Shown here: positions 1 through 8,887 of the stretch, one piece after another | Position numbering within the stretch: the stretch's first letter is position 1 | Layout: each line of letters opens with the position of its first letter | Source: an uncultured Prevotella sp. | Lineage (GTDB): Bacteria; Bacteroidota; Bacteroidia; Bacteroidales; Bacteroidaceae | NCBI GenBank assembly: GCA_937922435.1 | Contig: CAKZVT010000014.1 | Coordinates: 1 to 46,248, forward strand | DNA length: 46,248 bases | Direction: 5' to 3' | The notes under the pieces: model-generated | The model's database searches: none | What the model was told of the DNA's origin: nothing | Seen by the model: the letters and a program-made list of their open reading frames with translations, nothing else | Made by a program: the position numbers and the translations under genes

Positions 1-440
1 TGTCCAATCAGTTGGGGTATGTATTTCATGGGGAGCATGAGTCATTCGAGCCAGGTAAATATATCGAAGCATAACACCCCATGAAATTCTGCATGATATG
101 TTCACTCAGTTCTCTGAAATATCTGCTCGATTCATTCAGGCAGACAAGGCAAAAGGTGTAAAACGCTTACTTTTTTTCGCCACAATATATTGAGCAGAAA
201 ATATCAACATTTAACGAAATATTCAAACGAATGAAAGAACAAAAGAACTTATCCTATAGTTTAAGAAAGGTGGAACATCCCTTCAAAAGAAGCTTAAACT
301 CTATGTTTTTGCCGATTTTGAATCTACCTGGGGCTTTTGCCGCCTTAACAAATGTTAATTACGTTAAAAATGCGATTTTTGAAAATTATTTTGAGCAGTT
401 TTCGCACTTTTCTACCGTTTAACACCTAACTATCTGATAA
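1..440. mobile_element. Possible right end of an insertion sequence (degraded)
   Basis: No intact gene is seen here. An open stretch at 59-193 on the plus strand reads like a real protein C-terminus (it includes the words HEILHDMF and KGVKRLLFF and stops at 191-193). Another frame ending near 74 also looks coding, so the two may be one gene with a frameshift. From about 194 the sequence is AT-rich and non-coding up to the point where the neighbouring HipA-like frame ends abruptly. Inference: this is the tail of a transposase plus the end of its element, inserted into hipA. The family cannot be named and no terminal repeat or target duplication can be confirmed, because the other end is outside the window. 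Confidence 0.3.
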
Positions 441-1277
441 TCAACGATGTTTATTTCCTGCATCGGAAAGTCCCAACACGGTCATTGCGGAAGCGAAATG
501 AATCCGGCGGCCTTCCGGTGTGCGGTCGAAACGTCGTGATAGCAACGTATGGTATTTCTCTCCAACCGACAAGACTTCAGTATGCGCGGCATTGATACCT
601 GCCTTCTTCGCAAGCAGATGGGCAAAATGCTCCCATAACCCGGCATCATAGTCATCCTTGCGTGAAGGAAATTTGGCGATATATAGCGTCTTGTCATCAC
701 CTATGACACTGGCTTTCGGTCTCGCACCACCCAAGGAAGAGCCTGGCATCACAAGCTGGTTTATCCATTTCTTGGCTGGAAGCAGGTTTTCTTCCTCGCT
801 TTTCTCAATCTCCATACTGGCCGCTATCAATTCTCGCACATCCGCCAAAGGAGGAATCTTCAAGAATTCGTACACGTTGATGAAATCCCCATTCTTCTCT
901 TCCTTGAAACGGAAACCTCCCATACGTGAGAAATCGTCTATGCCCGTCAGAAAGTCAAACGATGACAACCGACGTACCGGCCTGCCTTCTTCCGACGCAG
1001 CTATCTGCTCCCGTCGCAAAAGCAAGGTACGCCCCCAACGGTCTGGCAAAGCATCCGAAAAGCATCCGAACATATCTTTCCCCGGCTGCGTATATTGCAT
1101 CCCCGGATAATTGTTCAAGTCCTCGCTCAGGAACAAATCGCCATGCCTCCTCAACCACTCATCATGGAACGAGAAGCTATAGCTGTCGGAACCACGGAGC
1201 GATTCATACCCCAATTCTCCGACAAGTTCTATTTCCTTGAGCCAGTCAAAATCGGCATACACATAAAGTTTCTTCAT
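441..1277 (-). CDS. HipA-like Ser/Thr kinase, C-terminally truncated
   Basis: HipA family proteins are the toxin or kinase half of HipBA-type modules and usually have about 400 or more residues; this one has 278. The N-terminal subdomain is present (FSDALPDRWGR at 73-83). The start of the kinase core is also present: the glycine-rich SSLGGARPKA around 180-189, the probable ATP-binding lysine in YIAKFPS at 199-205, and RRFDR at 248-252. The frame then ends after an in-register AMTVLGLSDAG, so the catalytic Asp/Asn region is missing. It is therefore probably catalytically dead. It follows the HTH gene by 3 nt, as in a toxin-antitoxin operon. The break coincides with the presumed insertion-sequence end below 440. 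It could be called a pseudogene. Confidence 0.75.
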   Translation of the reverse strand: MKKLYVYADFDWLKEIELVGELGYESLRGSDSYSFSFHDEWLRRHGDLFLSEDLNNYPGMQYTQPGKDMFGCFSDALPDRWGRTLLLRREQIAASEEGRPVRRLSSFDFLTGIDDFSRMGGFRFKEEKNGDFINVYEFLKIPPLADVRELIAASMEIEKSEEENLLPAKKWINQLVMPGSSLGGARPKASVIGDDKTLYIAKFPSRKDDYDAGLWEHFAHLLAKKAGINAAHTEVLSVGEKYHTLLSRRFDRTPEGRRIHFASAMTVLGLSDAGNKHR

Positions 1278-1280
1278 CGC

Positions 1281-1601
1281 CTATTCCTTTTTAGATGCCC
1301 GTTCCCTTGTCTTCAGGCTCAAATCCTGCAAAGCTTTTCCCAACTTGTCTTCCTTGGCCAGCCACAGAATATCATCATCCAATTGCAGGGCGTAAAGCAC
1401 CCGAAGATAAATGCCGATGGCTACCGTTGGTGCGCCTTTCTCTATACGTGACACGGTTAGTGGAGAACAGGTTGCCCGTTCCGCCACCTGAGCCACGCTC
1501 AGATTCCTGCGCAACCGAGCCAACTTTATCTGCTCTCCCACCACTTGCATCTTTTGCTCCAATTTCCGTGGCAACTTGGTGCCCATTGTATTCTTAGCCA
1601 T
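1281..1601 (-). CDS. XRE-family helix-turn-helix regulator (HipB-like)
   Basis: This 106-residue protein has a Cro/C1-type HTH at roughly residues 22-75, with the helices reading VGEQIKLARLRR, SVAQVAERA and SPLTVSRIEKG. The C-terminal part is short and charged. In HipBA modules this partner binds the promoter and the kinase, so autoregulation is the likely role. A -7-like box TATCTTTGC lies on the minus strand at 1619-1627, just upstream of the start. With its HipA partner truncated, it may survive as an orphan repressor. Confidence 0.85.
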   Translation of the reverse strand: MAKNTMGTKLPRKLEQKMQVVGEQIKLARLRRNLSVAQVAERATCSPLTVSRIEKGAPTVAIGIYLRVLYALQLDDDILWLAKEDKLGKALQDLSLKTRERASKKE

Positions 1602-1618
1602 AACTTATCATATAATAT

Positions 1619-1627
1619 GCAAAGATA
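1619..1627 (-). promoter_or_regulatory. Bacteroidota -7 box for the hipBA-like operon
   Basis: The minus strand reads TATCTTTGC, an exact match to the TAnnTTTGC -7 consensus, 17 nt upstream of the HTH gene start. Known for the phylum; assignment by position. Confidence 0.6.
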
Positions 1628-1727
1628 ATGCTTTTTATTTATTTAATGATAGGTTTACATCAAAAATAATGGTTTACTCCCGAGAATACTTGCTAGCCAA
1701 AAGAAACACATCCATACATTCCTGTTA

Positions 1728-1772
1728 CTTGACTTTAAAGCCGCACATATATATGCGGACAATAAAGTCAAG
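1728..1772. repeat. 45-bp two-stage palindrome
   Basis: The outer arms CTTGACTTTA (1728-1737) and TAAAGTCAAG (1763-1772) are perfect complements. Inside them sit CCGCA (1741-1745) and TGCGG (1754-1758) around an AT-rich centre. No T-run follows on either strand and the flanking genes diverge, so an operator or other protein-binding site is more plausible than a terminator. Function unknown. Confidence 0.6.
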
Positions 1773-2266
1773 TTAAGGAAAGTAAAAGAACGCAACTGAC
1801 TGCAACGAATTAGAACCAACTATAATGAAGTTGTTTAGCGTCTTTCGTCTTCTAAAAGACCATTATTGCCGTTGGAAAAGACGGCTTTCCATATCCCAAA
1901 CAACTGCTTTCGCGGCTTATAACAACCATTCAAGTTGCACACATCGAACTGAATCTGATGTAACTGTTTGGTTTGAAAACCTTTACCGTTGCACACTCCA
2001 TATTCACTTGTTTGCGCACGACAACTAATTATTACCCAACAAAGCTGTTGTACAGCGCCAAGCAAAATCAGAATGCTATGTTTCACTACATATCGGCAAC
2101 AATTCATTTCAGCGGCATAAACGCCATGAAGAAAGACACATACACTCATTTCAATTAGCTTACGCATCAGCCAAACTGTAGCAAGCTGTTTTTCTTTCCG
2201 CTCATCCATATACCCAATATCATCAAAAAACAGCATCAGTGTGTCAGTCTATTCCTTTTTTATGCG

Positions 2267-2275
2267 TATATTTGC
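2267..2275 (+). promoter_or_regulatory. -7 box for the DUF4861 gene
   Basis: TATATTTGC matches TAnnTTTGC. It lies 64 nt upstream of the ATG at 2340 and inside the longer upstream open frame, which supports 2340 as the true start. Confidence 0.6.
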
Positions 2276-2339
2276 AAGGCGAAGGCGGTTTCAGCGTAAC
2301 GCCCGCCTTACATTGTATAAACTAAAACTCAAACACAAT

Positions 2340-3581
2340 ATGCACAACAAACTGACTACAAGCATCATAGCGCTGCTGACATGCGCGGCTGCCGCAGCAC
2401 AGAAAACGGCCGGTGTGACAGTAGCCAACAACAGCGACAAGGCTCGCAGACATGCGCCAGTAGTAATACAGCTCGACAAAACAGACATGAACGTGCGCCG
2501 CGCCATAGTAACGGCGGACGGCGTAGAAACGCCATGCCAACTGGACGACATCGACCAGGACGGGCGAGCTGACGAATTATGCTTCATGGCTGACGTGGAG
2601 GCAAGGTCGGCACGCCAGTACACCGTAACATTATACTCTACCGGCCGGCCACAGGAATACGTACCGCAAGTGTACGCCGAGATGCTGCTGAAGAACAAGA
2701 AAATAAAGGCGGAGAACAAGCAAGACCTGTACATATCAGCACTGACCGTAGACCGTGGAACGAACCCTTATTGGCAGCTGCACCACCACGGGGCCGCTTT
2801 CGAGAACGAACTGGTGGCCTACCGCATTTACTTCGACCACAGACAAACGGTGGACATATACGGCAAATACAGAAAAGGTCTGGAGCTGAAGCAAACGCAG
2901 TTTTACCCCGATGCCGGGCAGAAGGCGGCCGGTTACGGAGACGACGTGCTCTGGGTCGGCTCGACGCTGGGACTTGGCACGCTGCGCGGATGGGACGGTG
3001 TAAAACCCACTATGCTTGACAACGTTGAACGGCGTAGCCAGAAAATAATAGCGCGCGGCCCGGTGCGTACAATCATCGAGGTGAAGGACGAAGGCTGGAC
3101 ACCGCAGGGCGCAGCCGCACCGGTGGACATGACAACACTGTACACGCTATATGTCGGACGGCGTGAGTGCCATATTGCAGCCAAGCTTGAAGGAGCAGAT
3201 GAAAGCACGAGGCTGGCTACAGGCTTCATCAACGTAAAAGGTTCTACAGAGTATTCCGACCGCCATGGACTGCGCGGATGCTGGGGTACAGACTGGCCTG
3301 TGTCGGCCAAGGACAGCGTGGGGCACAAGCGCGAAACCGTTGGGCTGGGCATATACATCCCGGAAGAATACATCGCGAGCGAAGAACCTGCCGACAAGCA
3401 CAATTACGCATACACGGTAAAGCCCATAGACGGCAAGCTGAATTACTGGATAACATTCGGCAGCGACAACGAGACATTCGGATATCACAGCCGTGAGGAG
3501 TGGTTCAGCTACCTCTCGGAGTGGAAAAAGGAAATGGAGAAACCAGTGGAAGTAACGGTAAGGGTAAAAGACAAAAGGTAA
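2340..3581 (+). CDS. DUF4861 family secreted protein
   Basis: This is a 413-residue protein starting MHNKLTTSIIALLTCAAAAAQ, a signal peptide with likely cleavage after AAAAAQ. The body has the pattern of DUF4861 proteins: early VTVANNSDKARRHAPVV, then DQDGRADELCFMAD, later GPVRTIIEV and a C-terminal HSREEWFSYLSEW. The family is common in Bacteroidota, often near carbohydrate-degradation genes, but no reaction is assigned here. The start was chosen because the signal peptide begins there and the promoter lies between it and the alternative GTG. The stop codon TAA lies inside an octamer array that leads towards tamB, 118 nt downstream. Confidence 0.75.
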   Translation: MHNKLTTSIIALLTCAAAAAQKTAGVTVANNSDKARRHAPVVIQLDKTDMNVRRAIVTADGVETPCQLDDIDQDGRADELCFMADVEARSARQYTVTLYSTGRPQEYVPQVYAEMLLKNKKIKAENKQDLYISALTVDRGTNPYWQLHHHGAAFENELVAYRIYFDHRQTVDIYGKYRKGLELKQTQFYPDAGQKAAGYGDDVLWVGSTLGLGTLRGWDGVKPTMLDNVERRSQKIIARGPVRTIIEVKDEGWTPQGAAAPVDMTTLYTLYVGRRECHIAAKLEGADESTRLATGFINVKGSTEYSDRHGLRGCWGTDWPVSAKDSVGHKRETVGLGIYIPEEYIASEEPADKHNYAYTVKPIDGKLNYWITFGSDNETFGYHSREEWFSYLSEWKKEMEKPVEVTVRVKDKR

Positions 3582-3689
3582 AACAGTGAAAAGGTAAAAC
3601 GGTAAAATAAAAGCCTTAGCTTCCCTTTACTACCAAAAGTTTCACTGAATAACAGTTTTCACCGTTTCACACTCTCACCTTCTCACCTT
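3575..3689. repeat. Facing inverted octamer arrays (4 + 4 units) in the DUF4861-tamB spacer
   Basis: The plus strand at 3575-3606 carries four octamers of the form RRGGTRAA (for example AAGGTAAA, ACGGTAAA), with one variant unit. At 3658-3689 the minus strand carries four similar octamers (AAGGTGAG twice, AGTGTGAA, ACGGTGAA). The two arrays are thus inverted around about 50 nt. The stop codon of the upstream gene is inside the first unit. An RNA of this spacer could form an imperfect hairpin of about 32 bp. Confidence 0.7.
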
Positions 3690-3699
3690 ATATATAAAT

Positions 3700-6600
3700 A
3701 TGAGATTAGCGAAGCGCATCATAAAGGTCACGATATGGACGGTCGTCGGGTTATACCTCGCGGCAGTTGTCATGGTGCGCATGCCCTCCGTGCAGCAGTG
3801 GCTGGGCGACAGGGTGGCCGCAACCATAGGCGGCAAACTCGGCACGAAGGTTACGGTAGAGAAGGTGAGGCTGGGACTGATGAACAGGCTCGTAGTTGAC
3901 GGCATAAACGTGTACGACCAGCAAGGCTGCCTGATGGCCTCCGCATCGCGCATGGCCGCAAGGCTCGATGTAATGCAGCTCATAGGCGACGGACGAGTAC
4001 TCGTTTCGTCGGCACAGGTGTTCGGATTCAAAGGCGTTTTCTACCAAAAAGACAGCAGGTCGAAGCCAAACTTCCAGTTCGTGCTCGACTCACTCGCTTC
4101 GAAAGACAAGAAAAAGAAAACAGACATAGAACTGAGCGTAAACTCGCTGATAATAAGGCACGGCTCTGTAAAGTTCGACCGTTACGACATACCAGCCACG
4201 CCTTCACGCTTCAACACGGCACACATGGACGTGAGCGACATCAGCGCGCACATCATAATACCTTATTATACAGCCGACAGCGCGGCGGTATCGCTGAAGA
4301 AGCTGTCACTGAAAGAGGCGTCAGGGCTTAACCTGCGCAAGTTGGGCTTCAGCTTGGAATACGACGCACAACATGCACTGCTGACAGACTTCAACCTGTC
4401 ACTGCCGGGCACAGATGTAAACATAGACCGCCTGGAAGCCAAGTTTAAGAGCCGCAACGGCAAGCCCGACATGCAGACGCTAAGCTACCAAGGCTCAATG
4501 CGCCAATCATCCATAACGCCAGCCGACCTGGCATGCTTCATCCCTAAGCTAAAAGCCTTCACTACCCCGTTGCAAATAAACGCCACAGTAGACGGCACGT
4601 CCAAACAAACATACGTCAGAGACGCTGGTATACACGCTGCCGACGGCGGCGTTAGCCTTAAAGGGCACGGCTGGCTCGCACACACTGGACGCAGCCTGGC
4701 ATGGGGAGCAGAAATAGACAAGTTCGACTGTAAAGCTGTCAGCATAATGCAAACCGTCAGTAAAATGCCCGAAGCCAACGGTAAACTGCTAGAAACACTG
4801 GCAAGTCTCGGCGACATAACGCTCAATGGTAACATGGGCGGAGCAGGCAACAGTCTGCACGCCGAAGGGACACTGGCCTGCGGCATAGGCAGGGCGGACT
4901 TCAGGTTCAAACGCGACGGCAAACACATCAACGCTCATGTGGACACCGACGGACTCGACATTGGCAGGCTGACAGGCAATGACAAACTGGGAATGCTCGC
5001 CGCAACGACAAGCATAAGCTGCAGTTACAGCGGCAAGAGCATCACCGGCATACGCGTAGACGGCAAATTTCCACGTATAGATTACAACGGATACCCGTAT
5101 ACCAACATAACGGCAAAAGGCGTATATGACAAGACATCGTTCAACGGCACACTCGCTATGGACGACCCCAACGGGCAAATCAGCGTCAGCGGCGACATAC
5201 AGTTGGGAAGCAACTCCAATACAGCAGACATAAAAGCCGAGATAAGAAAGCTCGACCCTACCGCCATGAAAATAACAGACAAGTGGAAAGACGCAAAATT
5301 TGACCTTGACATCACGGCAGACACACACGTATCCGACAAGGAGGACAACTTGTTTAGGGGACGCGTAAGCATAAAGAACCTCGCAATGCATTCAGCCGAG
5401 AAAGCATATACCCTCGACAGCCTCACCGTAACAGCTGCCAGCGGCATTCTCGTAATGCACAGCGACTTCGGGCAAGCAAACCTGGCCGGAAAATACAAAC
5501 TAAGCACCTTGCCACAAAGCATAAACAACCTGCTGCACTCAAAGATTCCATCCGTATTCAAGGCTGGCGGCAAAGCTGACAACGAATTCACCTTGACGGC
5601 GGAAATCACAAAATCTGACTGGCTCGACACGCTGCTTGGCATACCCGTAGAGCTCGGCTCTCCGCTACGCGTCTCGGCCGAACTTAACGACAGGCTGGAA
5701 ACTATGAGCTTGACATGCACAGCGGACAAACTGACATATGACGGCAGCCCGTATGAAGACATTTCAATATCATCAACAGCCGACGGAGGCGCAATAACAG
5801 CAAGGGGCATGGTAAGGAAAGTTATGGCCAACGGACACAAACTTGACCTTACGCTGCTTGCTGACGCGGCGGACGACAAACTCGCCACATCGGCGGTATG
5901 GGACAACAACCAGCCCAAACCCGTGAGAGGACAACTGAACGCCGAGACAAGCTTCATAGGCAGAGAAGACGGGAAACACGACATAGCCATCGAAGTGAAA
6001 CCGTCTGACGTGCTGGTTAACGACACAGTATGGAACGTACTGCCGGCCAAAATTCTATATAGCGGCGGCGACCTTACCATTGACAATTTCGCCATTGAGC
6101 ATAACAGGCAATACATAAAAATTAACGGGAAGGCGACGAAAAACACAAACGACTCCATAACTATAGACATGCAGGATGTAGACGTCAACTACATGCTCAA
6201 CCTCATAAACTTCCATTCTGTAGAATTCGGCGGCCACATGACTGGAAAAGCCTCCGTAAAATCAGTATTCTACGAGCCTGACGCATATGCCGGCATAACA
6301 GTAAACGATTTCACCTTCGAACAAGGACGCCTCGGAAAGTTGCGCGCCGGAGTGAGATGGGACAAGGAAGGCAAACGAATTGACATAGACGCCTGCGCCG
6401 ACGACACCGGAGGTGCACGCACCATAATAAACGGATACGTATCGCCAGCCAACAACCGCATAGACCTCGGCATAACGGCTGAGGACACAAACATTGAATT
6501 CCTCAAAAGCTTTTGCGGCAGCTTCATGGACAACATAAATGCAAAGGCTAACGGTAAAGTCAGGGTACACGGGCCACTGAACGCAATCAACCTGACCGGC

Positions 6601-8112
6601 ACCCTTGTAGCCGATGGCAGGGCACTCATAACACCGGTCAATGTGGAATACACGCTGGCCAACGACACTATACACTTCCTACCCGACAACATTGTGTTCC
6701 GCTCTGACACCATACGCGACCGCAACGGCAACATCGGCATAGTCAACGGCGCGTTACACCACAAAAACCTCAGTCATCTCACATACGACATAAGCATCGA
6801 CGCACGCAACCTGTTGTGCTACGACACAAAAAGCTACGGCAACGACGCCTTCTACGGCACGGCATACGGCACCGGGACATGCGCCATAAGCGGACGCAGC
6901 GGCAGGATAGACATTGACATCGACGTAACGCCGGGAAAAGACTCGTTCATAGAATACAACGCCACAAGCCCCGAAGCCATATCCGACCAACAGTTCATCA
7001 CATGGAGGGACAAGACACCACAAGCTGCCGGCACAGACACAACCACTGTAAACACCGACAAGCCCGACACCACACCTACGGCCGCCGACATACCTTCGGA
7101 CATACGCATAAATTTCCTTGTCAACATGACACCCGAAGCATCACTGCGCGTTCTGATGGACAAGAACACCAACGACCGCATATCACTTTACGGCAGCGGA
7201 ACAATACGGGCGGAATATTTCAACAAAGGCCCGTTCGACATGTTCGGCTCGTTCCTCATCGACCACGGTACATATACGCTGACAATACAGAACATCATAA
7301 AAAAGGCATTCCAGTTCAGGCAAGGAGGTACAATCGTATTCGGAGGCGACCCCTACGACGCACAACTTGACCTGCAAGCCGTTTACACGGTGAACAGCGT
7401 GCCGCTGTCAGACCTGCAGCTGGGCAACAGTTTCACGAGCAACAACGTCAGGGTGGACTGCCTCATGGACATCAGCGGCACGCCGCAGTCGCCGCATGTC
7501 GACTTCAACATCGACATGCCCACTGTAAGCGAAGACGCCGAGCAGATGGTGCGCACTGTCATCAACAGCGAACAGGAGATGAACCAGCAGGTGGTCTACC
7601 TGCTCGGCGTGGGACGATTCTACACGCCTGGCAACAACAACTCTGCCGACCAGGACAGGCAGAACCAAACAAGCCTCGCCATGCAAAGCCTGCTAAGCGG
7701 CACCATAAGCCAGCAAATCAACACGATACTTGGCAACCTCGTGAAAAACAACAACTGGACGTTCGGTGCAAACATCAGCACCGGCGACGAGGGCTTCAAC
7801 AACGCCGAATACGAAGGGCTGCTGTCGGGCCGCCTGCTTAACAACCGCCTCATAATTAACGGGCAATTCGGCTACCGCGACAACGAGAACGCCACCACGT
7901 CGTTCATCGGCGACTTCGACATCAGCTACCTGCTCCTGCCCAACGGCAACATTGCGCTGAAGGTGTACAACCAAACCAACGACCGATACTTCACAAAATC
8001 GTCGCTCAACACGCAGGGGATAGGACTAATCCTGAAAAAGGACTTCAACTCACTGATGGAGTTGTTCGGCCTGAAAAGGAAAAAAGACACCATACCGCAA
8101 CCTTCAAAATAA
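3700..8112 (+). CDS. tamB: Translocation and assembly module protein TamB (DUF490)
   Basis: This very large protein (1470 residues) has an N-terminal membrane anchor (about residues 10-27, WTVVGLYLAAVVMVRM), a long repetitive beta-rich body of the AsmA/TamB type, and a C-terminal TamB domain over roughly the last 400 residues. That domain shows YLLGVGRFYTPG, SLAMQSLLSGTISQQIN, LLNNRLIINGQFGYRDN and a final GIGLILKKDFNSLMELFG. TamB proteins span the periplasm and are linked to outer-membrane protein insertion and lipid transport to the outer membrane. Its outer-membrane partner in Bacteroidota is TamL, which is encoded at 10900-13122 on the other strand. The length is typical for the phylum. 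Confidence 0.93.
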   Translation: MRLAKRIIKVTIWTVVGLYLAAVVMVRMPSVQQWLGDRVAATIGGKLGTKVTVEKVRLGLMNRLVVDGINVYDQQGCLMASASRMAARLDVMQLIGDGRVLVSSAQVFGFKGVFYQKDSRSKPNFQFVLDSLASKDKKKKTDIELSVNSLIIRHGSVKFDRYDIPATPSRFNTAHMDVSDISAHIIIPYYTADSAAVSLKKLSLKEASGLNLRKLGFSLEYDAQHALLTDFNLSLPGTDVNIDRLEAKFKSRNGKPDMQTLSYQGSMRQSSITPADLACFIPKLKAFTTPLQINATVDGTSKQTYVRDAGIHAADGGVSLKGHGWLAHTGRSLAWGAEIDKFDCKAVSIMQTVSKMPEANGKLLETLASLGDITLNGNMGGAGNSLHAEGTLACGIGRADFRFKRDGKHINAHVDTDGLDIGRLTGNDKLGMLAATTSISCSYSGKSITGIRVDGKFPRIDYNGYPYTNITAKGVYDKTSFNGTLAMDDPNGQISVSGDIQLGSNSNTADIKAEIRKLDPTAMKITDKWKDAKFDLDITADTHVSDKEDNLFRGRVSIKNLAMHSAEKAYTLDSLTVTAASGILVMHSDFGQANLAGKYKLSTLPQSINNLLHSKIPSVFKAGGKADNEFTLTAEITKSDWLDTLLGIPVELGSPLRVSAELNDRLETMSLTCTADKLTYDGSPYEDISISSTADGGAITARGMVRKVMANGHKLDLTLLADAADDKLATSAVWDNNQPKPVRGQLNAETSFIGREDGKHDIAIEVKPSDVLVNDTVWNVLPAKILYSGGDLTIDNFAIEHNRQYIKINGKATKNTNDSITIDMQDVDVNYMLNLINFHSVEFGGHMTGKASVKSVFYEPDAYAGITVNDFTFEQGRLGKLRAGVRWDKEGKRIDIDACADDTGGARTIINGYVSPANNRIDLGITAEDTNIEFLKSFCGSFMDNINAKANGKVRVHGPLNAINLTGTLVADGRALITPVNVEYTLANDTIHFLPDNIVFRSDTIRDRNGNIGIVNGALHHKNLSHLTYDISIDARNLLCYDTKSYGNDAFYGTAYGTGTCAISGRSGRIDIDIDVTPGKDSFIEYNATSPEAISDQQFITWRDKTPQAAGTDTTTVNTDKPDTTPTAADIPSDIRINFLVNMTPEASLRVLMDKNTNDRISLYGSGTIRAEYFNKGPFDMFGSFLIDHGTYTLTIQNIIKKAFQFRQGGTIVFGGDPYDAQLDLQAVYTVNSVPLSDLQLGNSFTSNNVRVDCLMDISGTPQSPHVDFNIDMPTVSEDAEQMVRTVINSEQEMNQQVVYLLGVGRFYTPGNNNSADQDRQNQTSLAMQSLLSGTISQQINTILGNLVKNNNWTFGANISTGDEGFNNAEYEGLLSGRLLNNRLIINGQFGYRDNENATTSFIGDFDISYLLLPNGNIALKVYNQTNDRYFTKSSLNTQGIGLILKKDFNSLMELFGLKRKKDTIPQPSK

Positions 8113-8154
8113 CAACAATACAACAGAACGACACGAGCGTCATACAAAAAAACA

Positions 8155-8185
8155 GCAGGTGCATCGCCGTCGGCGATGCACCTGC
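8155..8185 (-). terminator. Rho-independent terminator of rpsP
   Basis: A perfect 15-bp inverted repeat (8155-8169 and 8171-8185) centres on one base. On the minus strand it is followed by TGTTTTTTTG, so it ends rpsP transcription. The plus side has no T-run, but the stem may also hinder read-through from tamB. Confidence 0.85.
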
Positions 8186-8214
8186 ATGTATATACACTGT
8201 TACGAAACTCGATG

Positions 8215-8754
8215 TCAAGCCTCGGCCGGAGTTTCCTCCGTCTGTGCTTCAGAAGCCTGCTCTGCAGCTTCGCTTGCGGCCTTCTCGGCAGCCAAAGCCG
8301 CTTTCTTGTCGGCCACCTTCTTGGCTATCGACTCATTAGTCTTCTTCTCGGCCTCCAAGTTCTTGGCGTAAGCCTCCTTCTTGCTCTTTGCCTCGTTCTC
8401 ACGGATTTGCTCAAGACCTTTCTCCTTGCCAGCCTTCCAAGCTTCGAACTTGGCCTGGGCGGCAGCTTCGTCGAACGCACCCTTCTTCACACCTCCGCGC
8501 AGGTGCTTCATCAAATACACGCCTTCGCGCTTGAGGATGTTGCGGACTGTGTCCGTCGGCTGTGCTCCCACTTCAACCCAATACAATGCACGGTCGAAGT
8601 TCAGGTCAACCGTTGCAGGATTGGTGTTGGGGTTGTACGTTCCGATTTTCTCTGTAAACTTGCCATCGCGTGGCGCCCTTACATCAGCTATGACGATGCG
8701 GTAGAAGGCATAGCCTTTACGTCCGCCACGCTGCAATCTGATTTTTGTTGCCAT
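8215..8754 (-). CDS. rpsP: 30S ribosomal protein S16
   Basis: The 179-residue protein has the S16 core in the first 80 or so residues: MATKIRLQRGGRKGYAFYRI, GKFTEKIGTYNP and VGAQPTDTVRNILKREGV. After the core comes an unusually long charged tail of about 90 residues that is rich in Ala, Glu and Lys (AEKAASEAAEQASEAQ and similar). Bacterial S16 proteins from other phyla usually have about 80-90 residues; the extension is normal for Bacteroidota. S16 binds 16S rRNA in 30S assembly. The gene stands alone between a -7 box at 8810-8818 and a strong terminator. Confidence 0.97.
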   Translation of the reverse strand: MATKIRLQRGGRKGYAFYRIVIADVRAPRDGKFTEKIGTYNPNTNPATVDLNFDRALYWVEVGAQPTDTVRNILKREGVYLMKHLRGGVKKGAFDEAAAQAKFEAWKAGKEKGLEQIRENEAKSKKEAYAKNLEAEKKTNESIAKKVADKKAALAAEKAASEAAEQASEAQTEETPAEA

Positions 8755-8809
8755 TAATTTTGGTTGTTGTTAAGTTTTTACATTATGCTACCATCTCGTG
8801 ATAGCGGCT

Positions 8810-8818
8810 GCAAAGGTA
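8810..8818 (-). promoter_or_regulatory. -7 box for rpsP
   Basis: The minus strand reads TACCTTTGC, a full match to TAnnTTTGC, 55 nt upstream of the rpsP start. Confidence 0.6.
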
Positions 8819-8887
8819 ACACTTTTCCGCAACAAGTACGGTGGTTCCAATGCTTTATCCTCGTTTTTTAACTCTTTTTGATGAAAA

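Larger units (their letters stand above)
1602..2339. other. Divergent intergenic region, 738 bp, no gene seen
   Basis: This region lies between the divergent HTH gene and the DUF4861 gene. It contains the hipBA-like promoter, a strong two-part palindrome at 1728-1772, a degraded copy of the GGCCGTCTTT hairpin family at about 1838-1895, and the DUF4861 promoter at 2267-2275. Short open frames here show no recognisable protein features. Confidence 0.6.

Noticed and set aside
231..422. 63-codon open frame near the left edge
   Set aside because: AT-rich, no recognisable motif, no promoter-like box, and it lies in what looks like the non-coding end of an insertion sequence.
1835..2236. 133-codon open frame on the minus strand
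   Set aside because: It covers a decayed hairpin-family repeat and has a composition unlike the neighbouring genes; no family features.
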